A DNA stretch of 64,000 bases, from NCBI RefSeq assembly GCF_004145405.1, contig NZ_SELQ01000011.1, positions 1 through 64,000 on the forward strand, read 5' to 3'. The stretch comes from Salipiger sp. IMCC34102 (GTDB lineage Bacteria > Pseudomonadota > Alphaproteobacteria > Rhodobacterales > Rhodobacteraceae). The first letter of the stretch is position 1, and each line of letters starts with the position of its first letter. The notes under the pieces are model-generated. The model worked only from the letters and a program-made list of their open reading frames with translations. It was not told the DNA's origin and searched no databases. The translations under genes and the position numbers were made by a program. Below, one piece after another: positions 24,118 through 34,514 of the stretch.

Positions 24118-26291
24118 GCTGGGACCTCTTTCGTGGCCGGGGTGCCCGGCTGAAGGGCCGGGGTGCCGGTGTTGGTGATCTCGTCGATATCGACGATCAA
24201 GGCGATGCGTCCGTCGCCGAGGATCGTCGCGGCGGCGATCCAGGGAACATGACCGTAATTGCTTTCGAGACTTTTGATGACGACCTGCCGCTGCTCGTAG
24301 ATGCGATCCACGGCCAACGCGCGCTGCGCGCCCTGGTCGTCCTCCACCAGAAGCAGCACGCCTTCGCGGTCCAACGCGGGCGCGTCGGCATAGCCGAAGA
24401 CCTGGCCCAGATCGATGATCGGCACGGTCGTGTTGCGTAGATAGATCGTCTGCGTCCCGCGATCGATCCGGCGTATTTGCGAGGACCTGGGGCGAATCGT
24501 TTCGGTGATCGCCGAGATCGGCACCACCAGCGTTTCCCCGGCCACGTCCACGATCATCCCGTCGAGGACGGCCAGCGTCAGCGGCAGGCTGATGGAGATC
24601 GTGCTTCCCTCCCCCGGGGTGGAGAGGATCGACACCCGCCCGCCCAACTTCTTGATCTCGCTGTTGACGACGTCCATCCCGACGCCGCGCCCGGACAGGT
24701 TCGTCACCGCGCTGGCGGTCGAGAACCCCGGAGTGAACAAGAGCCGGTCGATTTCGGAGGGGCTGAGTGTGGCGTTCTCGGCCACCAGCCCCTTGGAGAC
24801 GGCGGAGGCCAGAACTTTCTCGCGATTGATACCGCCGCCATTGTCCGCGACTTCGATGACCACGCGGCCCGAACGATGCGCGGCCGAAAGCGTGACCGTC
24901 CCTTGCGTATCCTTGCCCGCGGCCGCACGGGTCTCGGCGGTTTCCAGGCCGTGGTCGATGGCGTTGCGCAGGATATGGGTCAGCGGATCGACCAACCGCT
25001 CGATCACCGTCCGGTCGACCTCCGTGTCGTCCCCTTCGGTCACGAACCGCACCTCTTTGCCGGCGATCTGTGCCGTCTCGCGCACGATCCGACCCATGCG
25101 CTGGAACAGGGGTTTCACCGACTGCGCGCGGATCGCCATGACGCTTTCCTGGATATGCCGCGTCAGGTTTTGAAATTCCTCCAGCGACACGGCCAGCCGC
25201 GTGCCCGGCTGCAGACCCGCCTCCTTGATCGATTGGGTCACGACGGACTGGGTGATGACCAACTCGCCCACCGTGTTGATGAGATCATCGACGACGTCCA
25301 GATCGACCCGAACCGTGGCCTTCGGACCCGCCTTGGCGGTGGACTTCTTTTCCTCTCGGGCGGGCTCGGGCACGGTAGGCTCGGCTTCGGCGAGCTGCGG
25401 TTCCGGCTCGGCGGATGTGGACGATGAAGAATCCGCGCTCTCCGCCGCGTTTTCCGGCCCCGCCGGCGGTGCAAATCCCTCGCCGTCCTCCGCAGGTGCT
25501 TCGAAGGCCGACAGGTCGAAGGCCGGAGCGGGCGGATCGAGCGGGACGATCGTCAGATCGGCATGAGGTTCTGCGAATTCGAAGATCTCGCGGATCGCGC
25601 TCTCGTCACTGTCCGTCGTCAGCGAGAGCGACCAGGCCAAATGCGGCACCTCCGGATCCGTCTCGTCCGTCAGCGCGTCGTCAGGGACGACCTCCACCGT
25701 CAAGCGCCCCAGGGTTTCCAACTCGCGAAAGAGATGCAGCGGCTCGTGGCCGTTCGCATATAACGCAGCCGTAGGCGCGAACCGGATCGAGAAGCCCGCG
25801 CTTTGGTCGTCCGCCTCGTCCCCTGCGGAAACGAAACCGAAATCCAGGGATACCGGCACGAAGGACTGCGAGAAATCGACCTCCCCATCGTCCTCCGCCG
25901 TCGACAAAGCGGCGATTGCGGCGATGCGCTCCTCGAGTGCTGCGTCCTCCGGTTCGTCCCCTTCGGCGCTTTGCGCGACGAGGCCGGCCAAGTAATCCGA
26001 GGCGCCGTAGAATTCCTGCAAGAGATCGGGCGTCAGCTCCTGCTGTTGACCGCGGACCTCGTCGAGGATCGTCTCGAAGATGTGGGCGAACCGCGTGATC
26101 GCGTCGAGCGAGAAAGACGCGGCGCCGCCCTTTATCGAATGCACCGCACGGAAGATCGTGTTGACCGTCTCGCCGTCCTGCGTGCCGTCGGACACCGCAT
26201 CCTGCAGCGTGTCCAACCCGTCGGTCAACTGTTCAAGTTGTTCCTCGCATTCAACGAAGAACATCTGGCGAATTTCGTTCAAGCTCGACAT
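24114..26291 (-). CDS. cheA: CheA histidine kinase (cassette 2)
   Basis: A 725-residue class II histidine kinase. The P1/HPt domain has phospho-acceptor His51 in AVHSIKGGAASF. An acidic middle region (about 130-330) includes a P2-like segment, followed by the dimerisation domain, HATPase (LRNAIDHGLE; LSGRGVGMDVVNSEI) and a CheW-like C-terminal domain. The start at 26291 (MSSLNEIRQ) gives the normal P1 beginning; a longer frame overlaps the upstream receiver. It is preceded by cheS-like and cheY genes and followed by cheW-cheR, forming a complete kinase cassette. It is a paralogue of the CheA at 34511-36466. Confidence 0.95.
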   Translation of the reverse strand: MSSLNEIRQMFFVECEEQLEQLTDGLDTLQDAVSDGTQDGETVNTIFRAVHSIKGGAASFSLDAITRFAHIFETILDEVRGQQQELTPDLLQEFYGASDYLAGLVAQSAEGDEPEDAALEERIAAIAALSTAEDDGEVDFSQSFVPVSLDFGFVSAGDEADDQSAGFSIRFAPTAALYANGHEPLHLFRELETLGRLTVEVVPDDALTDETDPEVPHLAWSLSLTTDSDESAIREIFEFAEPHADLTIVPLDPPAPAFDLSAFEAPAEDGEGFAPPAGPENAAESADSSSSTSAEPEPQLAEAEPTVPEPAREEKKSTAKAGPKATVRVDLDVVDDLINTVGELVITQSVVTQSIKEAGLQPGTRLAVSLEEFQNLTRHIQESVMAIRAQSVKPLFQRMGRIVRETAQIAGKEVRFVTEGDDTEVDRTVIERLVDPLTHILRNAIDHGLETAETRAAAGKDTQGTVTLSAAHRSGRVVIEVADNGGGINREKVLASAVSKGLVAENATLSPSEIDRLLFTPGFSTASAVTNLSGRGVGMDVVNSEIKKLGGRVSILSTPGEGSTISISLPLTLAVLDGMIVDVAGETLVVPISAITETIRPRSSQIRRIDRGTQTIYLRNTTVPIIDLGQVFGYADAPALDREGVLLLVEDDQGAQRALAVDRIYEQRQVVIKSLESNYGHVPWIAAATILGDGRIALIVDIDEITNTGTPALQPGTPATKEVPA

Positions 26292-26295
26292 AGGC

Positions 26296-26664
26296 TCAGA
26301 CCCTCGCGACACGGCGGATGGCAGAAATCAGGCGGGCATCGTCGAAGGGTTTGACGATCCAACCGGTGGCGCCGCTGCGCCGCGCGCGGTCCTTCATCTC
26401 CACCCCGCTTTCGGTGCTGAGCACAAGGATCGGAACGCTCCGCCCTTCGTCCGATTTACGGACAGCTTCGATCACGCCGAACCCGTCAAGGCGCGGCATG
26501 TTGATATCGGTGATGATGACATCGGGCGCCACAGCTTCCAGACGCTCCATCCCGTCGATACCGTCCTCTGCGGTCGTCACGTCGAACCCCGCCTCTTCCA
26601 GCGAGGCGCGCAAAAGGCCCCGCATCGTGCGGGAATCATCGATGGCAAGAATGCGTAACGTCAC
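26296..26664 (-). CDS. cheY: CheY receiver (cassette 2)
   Basis: A 122-residue receiver starting at a GTG that overlaps the STAS-gene stop (GTGA). Key residues are intact: D9/D10, phospho-acceptor D53 (VIITDINMPRLDG), T84 and K105 (IVKPFDD). It is encoded directly before cheA, the place of cheY1 in Sinorhizobium, where CheY1 drains phosphate back through CheA. Its switch region (LVLSTESG) resembles the CheY of cassette 1 (VMLTTEAQ), which supports a common origin of the two cassettes. Confidence 0.92.
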   Translation of the reverse strand: MTLRILAIDDSRTMRGLLRASLEEAGFDVTTAEDGIDGMERLEAVAPDVIITDINMPRLDGFGVIEAVRKSDEGRSVPILVLSTESGVEMKDRARRSGATGWIVKPFDDARLISAIRRVARV

Positions 26665-26942
26665 GTCGCCGCCTCCTCTTCCGGTAGAAGGTCCTGGAGG
26701 CCAAGAAGGCGCAGATCGTCGGCGCACTCGGACGAAGCGGTGATCTCGACCCGCGTGTTCGCGGCCTCCGCCGTCCGGACGAACCGCAAAAGCTGTTCGG
26801 CGGCAAGCGCCCCCATGATGCGAACACCGCTGGCGTCGATCCGGATCGGCGTATCACCCAGGCTGGCATCGGCCAGCAGGCGGGACAGTTCGCCGACCGC
26901 CGAAGAGGGCATCTTGTCGGGAAGCACGATTGCGTCGTTCAC
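26661..26942 (-). CDS. STAS-domain, CheS-like protein (cassette 2)
   Basis: A 93-residue single STAS domain. I choose the GTG at 26942, which has GAGG about 10 bases ahead, over the TTG three codons earlier, which lies on top of that site. The conserved IRIDASGVRIMGALAAEQLL segment carries Gly-Ala where phosphorylatable anti-sigma-antagonists have Ser, so it is not a typical SpoIIAA. Position and size match CheS of Sinorhizobium (97 residues, upstream of cheY1-cheA), which binds CheA and speeds CheY1 dephosphorylation. It heads cassette 2. Confidence 0.75.
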   Translation of the reverse strand: MNDAIVLPDKMPSSAVGELSRLLADASLGDTPIRIDASGVRIMGALAAEQLLRFVRTAEAANTRVEITASSECADDLRLLGLQDLLPEEEAAT

Positions 26943-27191
26943 AAGTATCAAACCTCGAAGAATAGGGGTGGTCGTCCGGTACGGCTGGGCGGGAAAGCGG
27001 GCGGGATCTTAGTAGCTCCGCCGTGGCGCCCTTGCGGTTGGGCAGACCCGGGAACCTTTCGCCTGATGGCATTCGGATGCGCCTGCCCCGAGAGACGGAT
27101 CCAGCGGATCCCGCATCGGTCGAAAATGTGTCGTGTGATCGGTCACGAGTCTTGTCTCCGTTGGGGTTGTCCGGTCAGCGTGTCGGGTCGG

Positions 27192-28976
27192 TCAGAAGTC
27201 CGCCCACCCACCTGCCGCGGCTGTCGGTCCCTCCGCCTGCGGCGCGCTGGAAGTTGTGTCCCCTCCTTGGTTCGCCGATGGGTTCGACGGTTTGTCACCC
27301 TTCGGCGTGAAGGCATGGACATTCCCGCCCCGGAAGCCGCTCACCAGTTTCCGCAGCCGCGTGCCGCGCTGCGCGAGTTGCATCGCCGCCGCGGCACTTT
27401 CCTCGGCGATCGCGGCGTTCCGTTGCGTGGTGATGTCGATCTCCGAGATCGCCTGTCGCACCGAGGAAATTCCCTGCGCCTGTTCGGACGTGGCGTTGGA
27501 TACGTCGCGCATGTTGTCGGCGAAGGCGGAAACCGAGGTGACGATCTCGGACAGCGCCTCTCCGCTGCGGGTGACCAGGTCCGAGCCATGGGTCACCGCC
27601 TTGTGGCTCTTCTGCACGAGTTCGTTGATGTCATGCGCCGCATCGGTCGCCCGTTGCGCCAGCGCCCGCACTTCCGAAGCGACCACCCCGAAGCCGCGCC
27701 CCGCCTCCCCCGCCCGCGCGGCCTCCACGCCGGCGTTCAGCGCAAGCAGGTTCGTCTGGAACGCGATGGCATCGATCATCTCGTTGACCTTGCTGATGTT
27801 CCTGGCGCTTTCCTCGATCTCCTTCATGGAGGTGATCGCTTCGCTGACGATATCGTGGCCGGTTTCGGCGACGCAGACCGCCTTGGCGGCGCGGTCGGTG
27901 GCGGTCTGGGTATTCTCCGCGTTCGACTGGATCGTGCCTTCCATCTCGGTCATCGCGGCAGAGGTCTCTTCGACCCGTGCGGCTTGCTGCTCGTTCCGGG
28001 CAGAGAGGTTCTGCACGCTGCCGGCGATGACGTCGGTCTCTTCGGCGATCCGATCGGTCGAGTCGCGGATATCGCTCACGAGGCGGCCCAGCGCCACGAT
28101 GGCCGCGTCGACCGCGTCGCGCAGCCCGGCGAAGCGCCCCCCCACCGTTTCGGGAATACGGATACCGAGGTCGCCACCGGCGAGCGCCTTCAGTCCATCC
28201 GAGAGATATTCGATCGCTGCGATCTCCTGCGAGATATCGCGGGCCAGGCCGACCACCTTGTAGGGAACGCCATCGGCATCGAGCACCGGCGCATACTTCA
28301 GTTCGATGCGAACCTCGCCCTTGGCGCCGCGGCAAGCGATCTCTTCCAACAAGCTTTCCCCGGCAGAAAGCCTGTCCCAAAGATCTTTCGCTTCCGTTTC
28401 GCCCATGCGCTCGCCGTGCGGCCGCCCTTCGAGTTCGGACAGGGCGCACCCCGTCATCGTCAGGAAGTTACCGTTGGCAGTCAGGATCCGGCCGGTAAGG
28501 TCGAACTCCACGAAGGCTTCCGCCGCAGACAAGGCGTCGAGTTGCAACGCCGCTTCGGCAGAGCGCAGGCGCGCCGCGCCGACTTCGGAACTGAAAGCGA
28601 CGACCCGGGTCACGACGTCGCCCGCACCGGTCACCGGGATGTAGTCGGTCTCCACCCAGATGCGGCTGCCGTCCTTGGCCAGGCGGCCGAACAGGCCGCG
28701 CTGCGGATCGCCCTTCGACAGCGCATGCCAGAATGCGGTGTAGCCGGGATCCTGCGCTTCCTCGGAGGAGACGAGGAGGCTGTGCTTGTATCCGGTCAAA
28801 TCGCTCGCATCATAGCCGAACAAGGACAGGAACCGCGCGTTCGCCTCCAGGATCGTGCCGTCGATGTCGAACCAGATCACCGCATGGCTCGCGTCGACCG
28901 CCCGACCCATCTGCGACACCAGGCTCGGGCTTTCGGAAACCGCAGTGCTTGGCCTTTTCGCGCGCAACCAGTTCAT
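27192..28976 (-). CDS. Soluble PAS-PAS chemoreceptor with C-terminal WxxF tether
   Basis: A 594-residue MCP with no transmembrane segment. Two PAS domains (about 20-130 and 140-250) precede a short HAMP-like linker and the MCP signalling domain, with a canonical tip [19 protein letters not shown] near residues 402-420. The C-terminus is a flexible Ser/Pro/Gly-rich linker (about 550-589) ending in GWADF, matching the xWxxF pentapeptide by which CheR and CheB dock (NWETF in E. coli Tar). It therefore probably senses an intracellular cue through PAS and serves as methylation helper for other receptors. It lies alone between cheB and the second cassette. Confidence 0.93.
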   Translation of the reverse strand: MNWLRAKRPSTAVSESPSLVSQMGRAVDASHAVIWFDIDGTILEANARFLSLFGYDASDLTGYKHSLLVSSEEAQDPGYTAFWHALSKGDPQRGLFGRLAKDGSRIWVETDYIPVTGAGDVVTRVVAFSSEVGAARLRSAEAALQLDALSAAEAFVEFDLTGRILTANGNFLTMTGCALSELEGRPHGERMGETEAKDLWDRLSAGESLLEEIACRGAKGEVRIELKYAPVLDADGVPYKVVGLARDISQEIAAIEYLSDGLKALAGGDLGIRIPETVGGRFAGLRDAVDAAIVALGRLVSDIRDSTDRIAEETDVIAGSVQNLSARNEQQAARVEETSAAMTEMEGTIQSNAENTQTATDRAAKAVCVAETGHDIVSEAITSMKEIEESARNISKVNEMIDAIAFQTNLLALNAGVEAARAGEAGRGFGVVASEVRALAQRATDAAHDINELVQKSHKAVTHGSDLVTRSGEALSEIVTSVSAFADNMRDVSNATSEQAQGISSVRQAISEIDITTQRNAAIAEESAAAAMQLAQRGTRLRKLVSGFRGGNVHAFTPKGDKPSNPSANQGGDTTSSAPQAEGPTAAAGGWADF

Positions 28977-29130
28977 CGTTCAACCTCCATGGCTCTGGGT
29001 GGTCGTACCGATGGAGCGTTAAACCGCGCTTAAAACCACCGTACGAAACTGCAACGAAGAGAGTTTTTCAAAAGGGCCGGAGGCGTTCTGATGACCGATC
29101 GGGTCGCGGGACCCGCGCAGAGGCGCAGTT

Positions 29131-30228
29131 TCAGCTTCTGGCCTGCACCGACTTTGAGGAATTGCCCAGCTTCATGACGAGCGCCGGAATTTCGGCAAGA
29201 CCCGCCTGCACTTCCACCGCGCCGCACCTCATCGCCTCGGCCGGCATGCCGTAGACCACAGAGCTTGCTTCGTCCTGCCCCACGGTCCGCGCCCCCTGGT
29301 CACGCATCTCCTTGAGGCCACGTGCCCCATCATCGCCCATACCAGTCATGATCACGCCCAGCGCATTGGCCCCTGCCACCCGGCTGACCGAACGAAAGAG
29401 CACGTCGACGGAGGGCCTGTGCCGATTCACGAGCGCGCCGTCCTTGATCTCGACCCGGTAGTTCGCCCCGCTGCGGGTCAGCAGCATGTGCCGTCCGCCC
29501 GGTGCGATCAGGGCCTGCCCCGGCAGCACGCTGTCGCCGTCCCGCGCTTCCTTCACCGTGATCTGGCACAGCTCGTCCAGGCGTCGGGCGAAGTTCGCGG
29601 TAAAGGCTTCCGGCATGTGCTGGACCACCACCACCGGGGGGGCCGTGCGCGGCAGCGCTTCCAGCACGACCCGCAGCGCCTCGGTTCCACCGGTGGAGGC
29701 GCCGATCGCCACCACCTTGTGCGTGGTCTGCACCATCGCGCTGCGGGTGGCCGGGGCAAGGATCGCGTCCGCGCTCAGCTTAGCGGCGGGGGGTATCTCG
29801 CGCCGACGGCCGAGGCGAGCGTGGGACGCCGCGAGGACCGCGTCCTGTATGCGGATCGAGGACTCCTGCAGGAACTGGCGGGTGGACAGGTTCGGCTTCT
29901 GGATGATCTCCACCGCGCCGGCTTCGAGCGCGGCCAGGAAGGTGCTGCTGCCCTTCCCCACGAGGGTCGAGCAGATCACCACCGGGATCGGCTTTTGCGC
30001 CATCAGGCGGCGCAGGAAGGTGATACCGTCCATGCGCGGCATCTCGACATCGAGGACGATGACATCCGGCAAGCCCCGTCGCAGCCGTTCCGCGGCCTGG
30101 AACGGATCGTTGGCGGTCGCCATCACCTCCAGCCGAGGATGCGCCCCGATGATGTCGGACAGGGTCTGGCGGACGACGGCACTGTCGTCGACGATCAACA
30201 CCCGCTTCCTGGAGGACGGTTCGCTCAT
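29131..30228 (-). CDS. cheB: CheB receptor methylesterase
   Basis: A 365-residue response regulator-methylesterase. The receiver has D14/D15 and phospho-acceptor D60 ([13 protein letters not shown]). The esterase triad is S178 ([10 protein letters not shown]), H204 (VQHMPEAFT) and D300 (MTGMGDDG). The length and linker are normal. It removes methyl groups from, or deamidates, MCP glutamates, opposing CheR. The start overlaps the cheR stop (TGATG). It is the only CheB in the window although two CheR and two CheA genes are present. Confidence 0.96.
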   Translation of the reverse strand: MSEPSSRKRVLIVDDSAVVRQTLSDIIGAHPRLEVMATANDPFQAAERLRRGLPDVIVLDVEMPRMDGITFLRRLMAQKPIPVVICSTLVGKGSSTFLAALEAGAVEIIQKPNLSTRQFLQESSIRIQDAVLAASHARLGRRREIPPAAKLSADAILAPATRSAMVQTTHKVVAIGASTGGTEALRVVLEALPRTAPPVVVVQHMPEAFTANFARRLDELCQITVKEARDGDSVLPGQALIAPGGRHMLLTRSGANYRVEIKDGALVNRHRPSVDVLFRSVSRVAGANALGVIMTGMGDDGARGLKEMRDQGARTVGQDEASSVVYGMPAEAMRCGAVEVQAGLAEIPALVMKLGNSSKSVQARS

Positions 30229-31067
30229 CAGGTCACCTTGCGGTAGATCGAGGGACGTACGAGGTCGAGTCCGTCGCGGCGCGCGTGGGAGGCTTCGGTA
30301 TGCCCCGTCATCAGGATGCCGCCGGGCTTGAGGCGTCGGAAGACGTTGTCGATGACGCGCGTCCGGATCTCTTCGTCGAAGTAAATCAGAATGTTGCGCA
30401 GGAACACGATATCCGCGGAGATCCCGTCGAGACCGTCGCCACTGGCAAGGTTCGCCGGCCGCCAGGTCGTCTGTTCGCGCAGTTCGGGAACGATCCGGTA
30501 GACGTCGTCGGCGGATTTCGACGACAGCAGAAAGCGCCGCCGCAACTCGAGCGAAATTCCTTCCACTTCCGGCTTCGAATAGACCGCCGTCTTGGCCCTC
30601 TGGACCACGGGTCGCGAGATGTCGGTCCCGATCAGGCGCGGCGCGATCCCCCGATGACCGCGGTCGCGGGCCTGCTGCATCACCATCAAGGCGGAATACC
30701 CCTCCTGGCCCGTCGAGCAGGCCGCACTCCAGATCACGACCTCGCGCTGCGGCTGGTCTTCGACCAACGCGGGAATTCCTTCTTCCAGAAGCCAGTCGTA
30801 CTGGGCCTTCTCGCGAAAGAAGCTTGTCGTATGGGTGGTCAGGGCCTCTCCGAAGGCCGTCCGTTCAGCGGCGTTCGACTGCAACAGCCGGCAATACTCG
30901 GCGTAGTCCTTCGCGCCCGTGGCCACGAGCCTGCGTCCCAACCGGCCACTCAGAAAATCCGTCTTGTGCGTGTCGATGGTGATGCCGACCACGGTGCGCG
31001 CCATTGCCACGAGCTGTCTGACCTCTTCTGGCCGAAGCGGCGACGGGTTGATGGGACGGTGCAGCAT
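30228..31067 (-). CDS. cheR: CheR chemoreceptor methyltransferase (cassette 1)
   Basis: A 279-residue Che[16 protein letters not shown], the SAM loop [17 protein letters not shown] (about residues 110-126), [11 protein letters not shown] and [15 protein letters not shown] are all in place. It is clearly diverged from the second CheR (306 residues), so each cassette keeps its own enzyme. A 212-bp gap separates it from cheW upstream, so it may have its own promoter; cheB is overlapped downstream. Confidence 0.95.
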   Translation of the reverse strand: MLHRPINPSPLRPEEVRQLVAMARTVVGITIDTHKTDFLSGRLGRRLVATGAKDYAEYCRLLQSNAAERTAFGEALTTHTTSFFREKAQYDWLLEEGIPALVEDQPQREVVIWSAACSTGQEGYSALMVMQQARDRGHRGIAPRLIGTDISRPVVQRAKTAVYSKPEVEGISLELRRRFLLSSKSADDVYRIVPELREQTTWRPANLASGDGLDGISADIVFLRNILIYFDEEIRTRVIDNVFRRLKPGGILMTGHTEASHARRDGLDLVRPSIYRKVT

Positions 31068-31279
31068 GAAGGATACTCCCGCGGAGTTTCAGGGTTCGCT
31101 CCGGGTAAAGCCGTCCCGGGTGCCGGCTCGCCCCCCATCGGGAGCGAAGGAATGAAAGGATCGCCGGCCGCCGGATCACGGCCCCGGAGGCGCGGCCTTG
31201 ACGGGCCCGATACCGTGTCCGGTCCGGCAAGATAGGCTGGGACCAAACTCTGGCTCGCCGGGCGACCATGCATTCTGCA

Positions 31280-31819
31280 TCAGAACAAACCAAAACCGTC
31301 GGAGAGGTCGATCTCGGCCGCGGCCTCTCCCATCAGGGCGTCGACGTCGATCAAGACCACGAGATCCTTGTCGGTCCGACACAGGCCCTTGAGCGCGCGC
31401 GCATCCCAGCCCCCCAGGCCCCGGCGCGGCACCGGCTCGATCGTGTCCGCCGCGATCTGCTCGACCTTGTGGACCCGGTCGGCCTGGATCCCAATGGGAT
31501 AGGGTTCTTCGGCCCGTCCGAGTTCCAGGACGACGATACGCCCCTCCGTCCCGGACATCTCTGCCACCATTCCGAGCCGCGCCCGAATATCGAGGATCGG
31601 CACGCTCGTGCCGCGTACATCGACCACCCCCAGCACATCGCCCGGCGCATTCGGCAGCGGCGTAATCGCCTGGGCATCCAGCACCTCGCGCACGTGCCGC
31701 ACGTCGAGCCCGAGCCTCTGTCCGCCAAGTTCCAGGGTGAGATAGGTGGAGGACACCTCGTCCTCCGCCTCCTCCTCCACGGCCCCGGCCTCCGCGACGT
31801 TCGCATCCAGCATGTTCAC
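31280..31819 (-). CDS. cheW: CheW coupling protein (second of cassette 1)
   Basis: A 179-residue CheW with an acidic N-terminal extension (about 20 residues, EEEAEDEV) ahead of the barrel: [40 protein letters not shown] and [12 protein letters not shown]. The start is a GTG overlapping the MCP stop (GTGA); an ATG two codons later is also possible. It is encoded straight after the membrane MCP, so it may be the dedicated coupler of that receptor. Confidence 0.93.
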   Translation of the reverse strand: MNMLDANVAEAGAVEEEAEDEVSSTYLTLELGGQRLGLDVRHVREVLDAQAITPLPNAPGDVLGVVDVRGTSVPILDIRARLGMVAEMSGTEGRIVVLELGRAEEPYPIGIQADRVHKVEQIAADTIEPVPRRGLGGWDARALKGLCRTDKDLVVLIDVDALMGEAAAEIDLSDGFGLF

Positions 31820-34008
31820 CCCGCGTAGCGCTGGAAATCGGCGTCCGAGACCTCTTCGGAGCCAAGATCGAGATCGAAGGCTTCCTCGCGCGTCTCCGGC
31901 GCATTCCGATCGGACTTGCCACCGGGAACGACCGACATTCTCGGCCCGGCGGAGGTGACGCGCTCAGTGCGTGCGGGTGCCCTCACGTTCGAGGGCTCGA
32001 CCTCGAAGTAGGAGATCACGCCGGTCAACTGCTGGGATTGCGCCGCGAGCTCTTCGCTCGTCGCGGCGGATTTCTCGGCGGCGTCGGCGTTTTGCTGGAT
32101 GACCGCGTTCAGATCCCGGATCGCCTGGTTGATCTGCTCGGCGCCCACGTTCTGCTCGCGGGTCGAGGCGGAAATCTCGGAAACCAGGTCCGCGGTGCGC
32201 TGGATGTTGGGGACCAGCGCCTCCAGCATGCGGCCCGCTTCGCCGGAGACGTCGACCGTCTCGACCGAAAGCTGGCTGATCTCGGCCGCCGCTTGCTGGG
32301 ACCGCTCGGCCAGCTTGCGCACCTCGGAGGCCACCACCGCGAACCCTTTGCCGTGGGATCCGGCGCGTGCCGCTTCCACGGCGGCGTTCAGGGCCAAAAG
32401 GTCGGTCTGGCGGGCGATCTCTTGGATGATGGTGATGCGCTCGGCGATGGTCTTCATGGCACGGACCGCGTTGCCCACGGCCTCGCCGGACCGGCGGGCG
32501 TCATCGGCGGACTGGCCGGCGATCTTCTCGGTCTGGGCGGCGTTGTCGGCGTTCTGGCTGATGTTCGCCGTCATTTCCTCGACGGAGGCCGAGGCCTCTT
32601 CCACCGCAGAGGCCTGCTGCGTGGACCCCGTGGACAGTTGCGTGGCGGTCGTGGACATGTTCGACGCACCCTGCGCCACGTGGCTTGCGCTGACGGATGC
32701 GTTGGAAATCACCTCGCGCAGTTTCAGCACCATGTCGCGCAACGCGATCCCCAGACGGTCTTCGTCGGAGCGTGGCGTCACATCCGCCTTGAGATCCCCC
32801 TTGGCGATCGCCTCCGCCGACCGGCTCATGCCCTTCAGGTCGACGACCATCTTTTCCATGCTGGTCAAAAGCGTTCCGATCTCGTCGCGGTTGTCGGCCT
32901 TCGCATCGACGTCAAGATTGCCCCTGGACACTTCGCGCACCACGGATACGGCGCGATCGAGCCCGCGGCTGATCGTCGTCGACAGCCAGAAAGCCGCGGC
33001 CACGGCGATGAGCGCGGCGGCAATGCCCAGCCCAAGAAGAAGGTTGCGCGAAGTCTGATAGGCCGCCTGAGCCTCGACCTGAGCTTCCGCAAGGTTCTGA
33101 CGCGCCTCCGCCCCGATGGCCTCCGCACCTGCCGAGCTTTCGGCGAAGGCGGGTTCCACGCGATTCATCAGGATTTCGTCCGCGACGAAGCCGGAGTTTT
33201 CGAGGGACAGGGCAAGACTTTCGTTCAAGGGAACCTGCCAGGCCTGCCAGGCCTCCCCGACCGAGGCGACGGCGCTGCTATCGGCGCCGCTGGCGAACCG
33301 CGTGGCGGCCGCGAGGTTCTCGGTCAGCGCCAGCTCCTGAGCGGTGATCAGCTCTCGCACGGCGGCGAGCGCCTCTGCATCGGTGAGCCACAACATGTCG
33401 CGCTCGTAGCTCTGGATCGCCCGGACGTTGTCGATCATCGCGTCGATGGACGCTTCCAGACTGACCAGCCCCGGAACACGCACGGTCGCACTCGCGATCC
33501 GCGCCCGCACGTCGGCAATCAGGGCCTCGGCCTCTGTGTAGAGGGCGCGGAAAGCCGGTTCACTCTGGGTGGCATAGATCCGGTTTGCCTTGAGGCCGGT
33601 ATGCGCCAAACCCGGACCACGCAGCTCCGCTTCGACACTGACGAATTCCTGCCATTCCCGGTCGAAGGCCGCGAGCATCGTCTGAAGCTCAGGGTCGGTC
33701 ACGATCGAGGCCAGGTGATCGTAGGCTTCGCTGACTTCGGCGATCTGGTGGTCGACCTCCTCGGCGATGTCCTCCGCGATCGCGGTATCGGGTTGCACCA
33801 GGTAACTCTTGATCAGGCTCATGGCACGGGCCGCGCCCGCCTCCATGATGAGACTCTCGTCGAGCCGGTAGGCGGTTTCGTTCACGATCTCGTTGAGCTT
33901 GGCCTGAAGCTGCGAGGTCGATCGCAGCGCCATGACGCTCGAGACGCCCAGCAGCACGATGAGCACCGCGAAAACGGCGATCAGTTTGGCTTTTATTGTG
34001 ATGCGCAT
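31816..34008 (-). CDS. Transmembrane methyl-accepting chemotaxis protein
   Basis: A 730-residue receptor: TM1 (about 7-28), a long helical periplasmic sensor (about 30-320, helical-bundle type, unusually Ala/Glu-rich), TM2 (about 321-341), HAMP (about 342-395), then the MCP signalling hairpin with the canonical tip [17 protein letters not shown] near residue 540. The C-terminus ([11 protein letters not shown]) lacks a WxxF tether, so methylation may rely on the soluble MCP next door. The ATG at 34008 is chosen over an in-frame TTG because it opens directly into TM1. It lies between two cheW genes of cassette 1. Confidence 0.95.
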   Translation of the reverse strand: MRITIKAKLIAVFAVLIVLLGVSSVMALRSTSQLQAKLNEIVNETAYRLDESLIMEAGAARAMSLIKSYLVQPDTAIAEDIAEEVDHQIAEVSEAYDHLASIVTDPELQTMLAAFDREWQEFVSVEAELRGPGLAHTGLKANRIYATQSEPAFRALYTEAEALIADVRARIASATVRVPGLVSLEASIDAMIDNVRAIQSYERDMLWLTDAEALAAVRELITAQELALTENLAAATRFASGADSSAVASVGEAWQAWQVPLNESLALSLENSGFVADEILMNRVEPAFAESSAGAEAIGAEARQNLAEAQVEAQAAYQTSRNLLLGLGIAAALIAVAAAFWLSTTISRGLDRAVSVVREVSRGNLDVDAKADNRDEIGTLLTSMEKMVVDLKGMSRSAEAIAKGDLKADVTPRSDEDRLGIALRDMVLKLREVISNASVSASHVAQGASNMSTTATQLSTGSTQQASAVEEASASVEEMTANISQNADNAAQTEKIAGQSADDARRSGEAVGNAVRAMKTIAERITIIQEIARQTDLLALNAAVEAARAGSHGKGFAVVASEVRKLAERSQQAAAEISQLSVETVDVSGEAGRMLEALVPNIQRTADLVSEISASTREQNVGAEQINQAIRDLNAVIQQNADAAEKSAATSEELAAQSQQLTGVISYFEVEPSNVRAPARTERVTSAGPRMSVVPGGKSDRNAPETREEAFDLDLGSEEVSDADFQRYAG

Positions 34009-34043
34009 GAGGGGAGGCCTTTCTTTCAAGTTCGAAGCGGCGT

Positions 34044-34514
34044 TTACGAAGGCGTCGGAGCGAAGGCCGCGTCGACGTCAAGAAGTATGATCAGGGCATC
34101 GTCCTGTCGGGCGACGCCGCGGATGAGGTGGGTGGGCCAGCGGACGCCGAGTTCGGGGACCGCTTCCAGGTCGGAGGCGGCGGCATCGGTGATCTCGTCC
34201 ACGTCGTCGGCGAGCATGGCGACTTTCGTGGGCTCCCCGTCGATGACCAGGTCGAGCACGAGGACGCGGCTCGTTTCGCCCAGGTCGGCGGGTGCCATGC
34301 CCAACCTGCGACGCAGGTCGACAAAGGGGGCGATCGCGCCGCGCACGTTGACCAGACCCGGCGCGAAGGGATCCGCGTTCGGCGCCCGGGTGATCGGCAG
34401 GGGATCGATGATCTCGTTCACATGGGCCACGGGGATGGCGAACCGCTCCCCATCCAGAGAGAAGGTCAGCGCCGTCTGCAAAGCGGCTGTTTCGTCCATC
34501 GCGGCTTCCTTCAT
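34044..34514 (-). CDS. cheW: CheW coupling protein (first of cassette 1)
   Basis: A 156-residue Che[50 protein letters not shown] and [10 protein letters not shown]. The start overlaps the cheA stop (ATGA). Three CheW proteins are encoded in this region and all differ, which suggests separate or mixed arrays rather than one recent duplication. Confidence 0.94.
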   Translation of the reverse strand: MKEAAMDETAALQTALTFSLDGERFAIPVAHVNEIIDPLPITRAPNADPFAPGLVNVRGAIAPFVDLRRRLGMAPADLGETSRVLVLDLVIDGEPTKVAMLADDVDEITDAAASDLEAVPELGVRWPTHLIRGVARQDDALIILLDVDAAFAPTPS

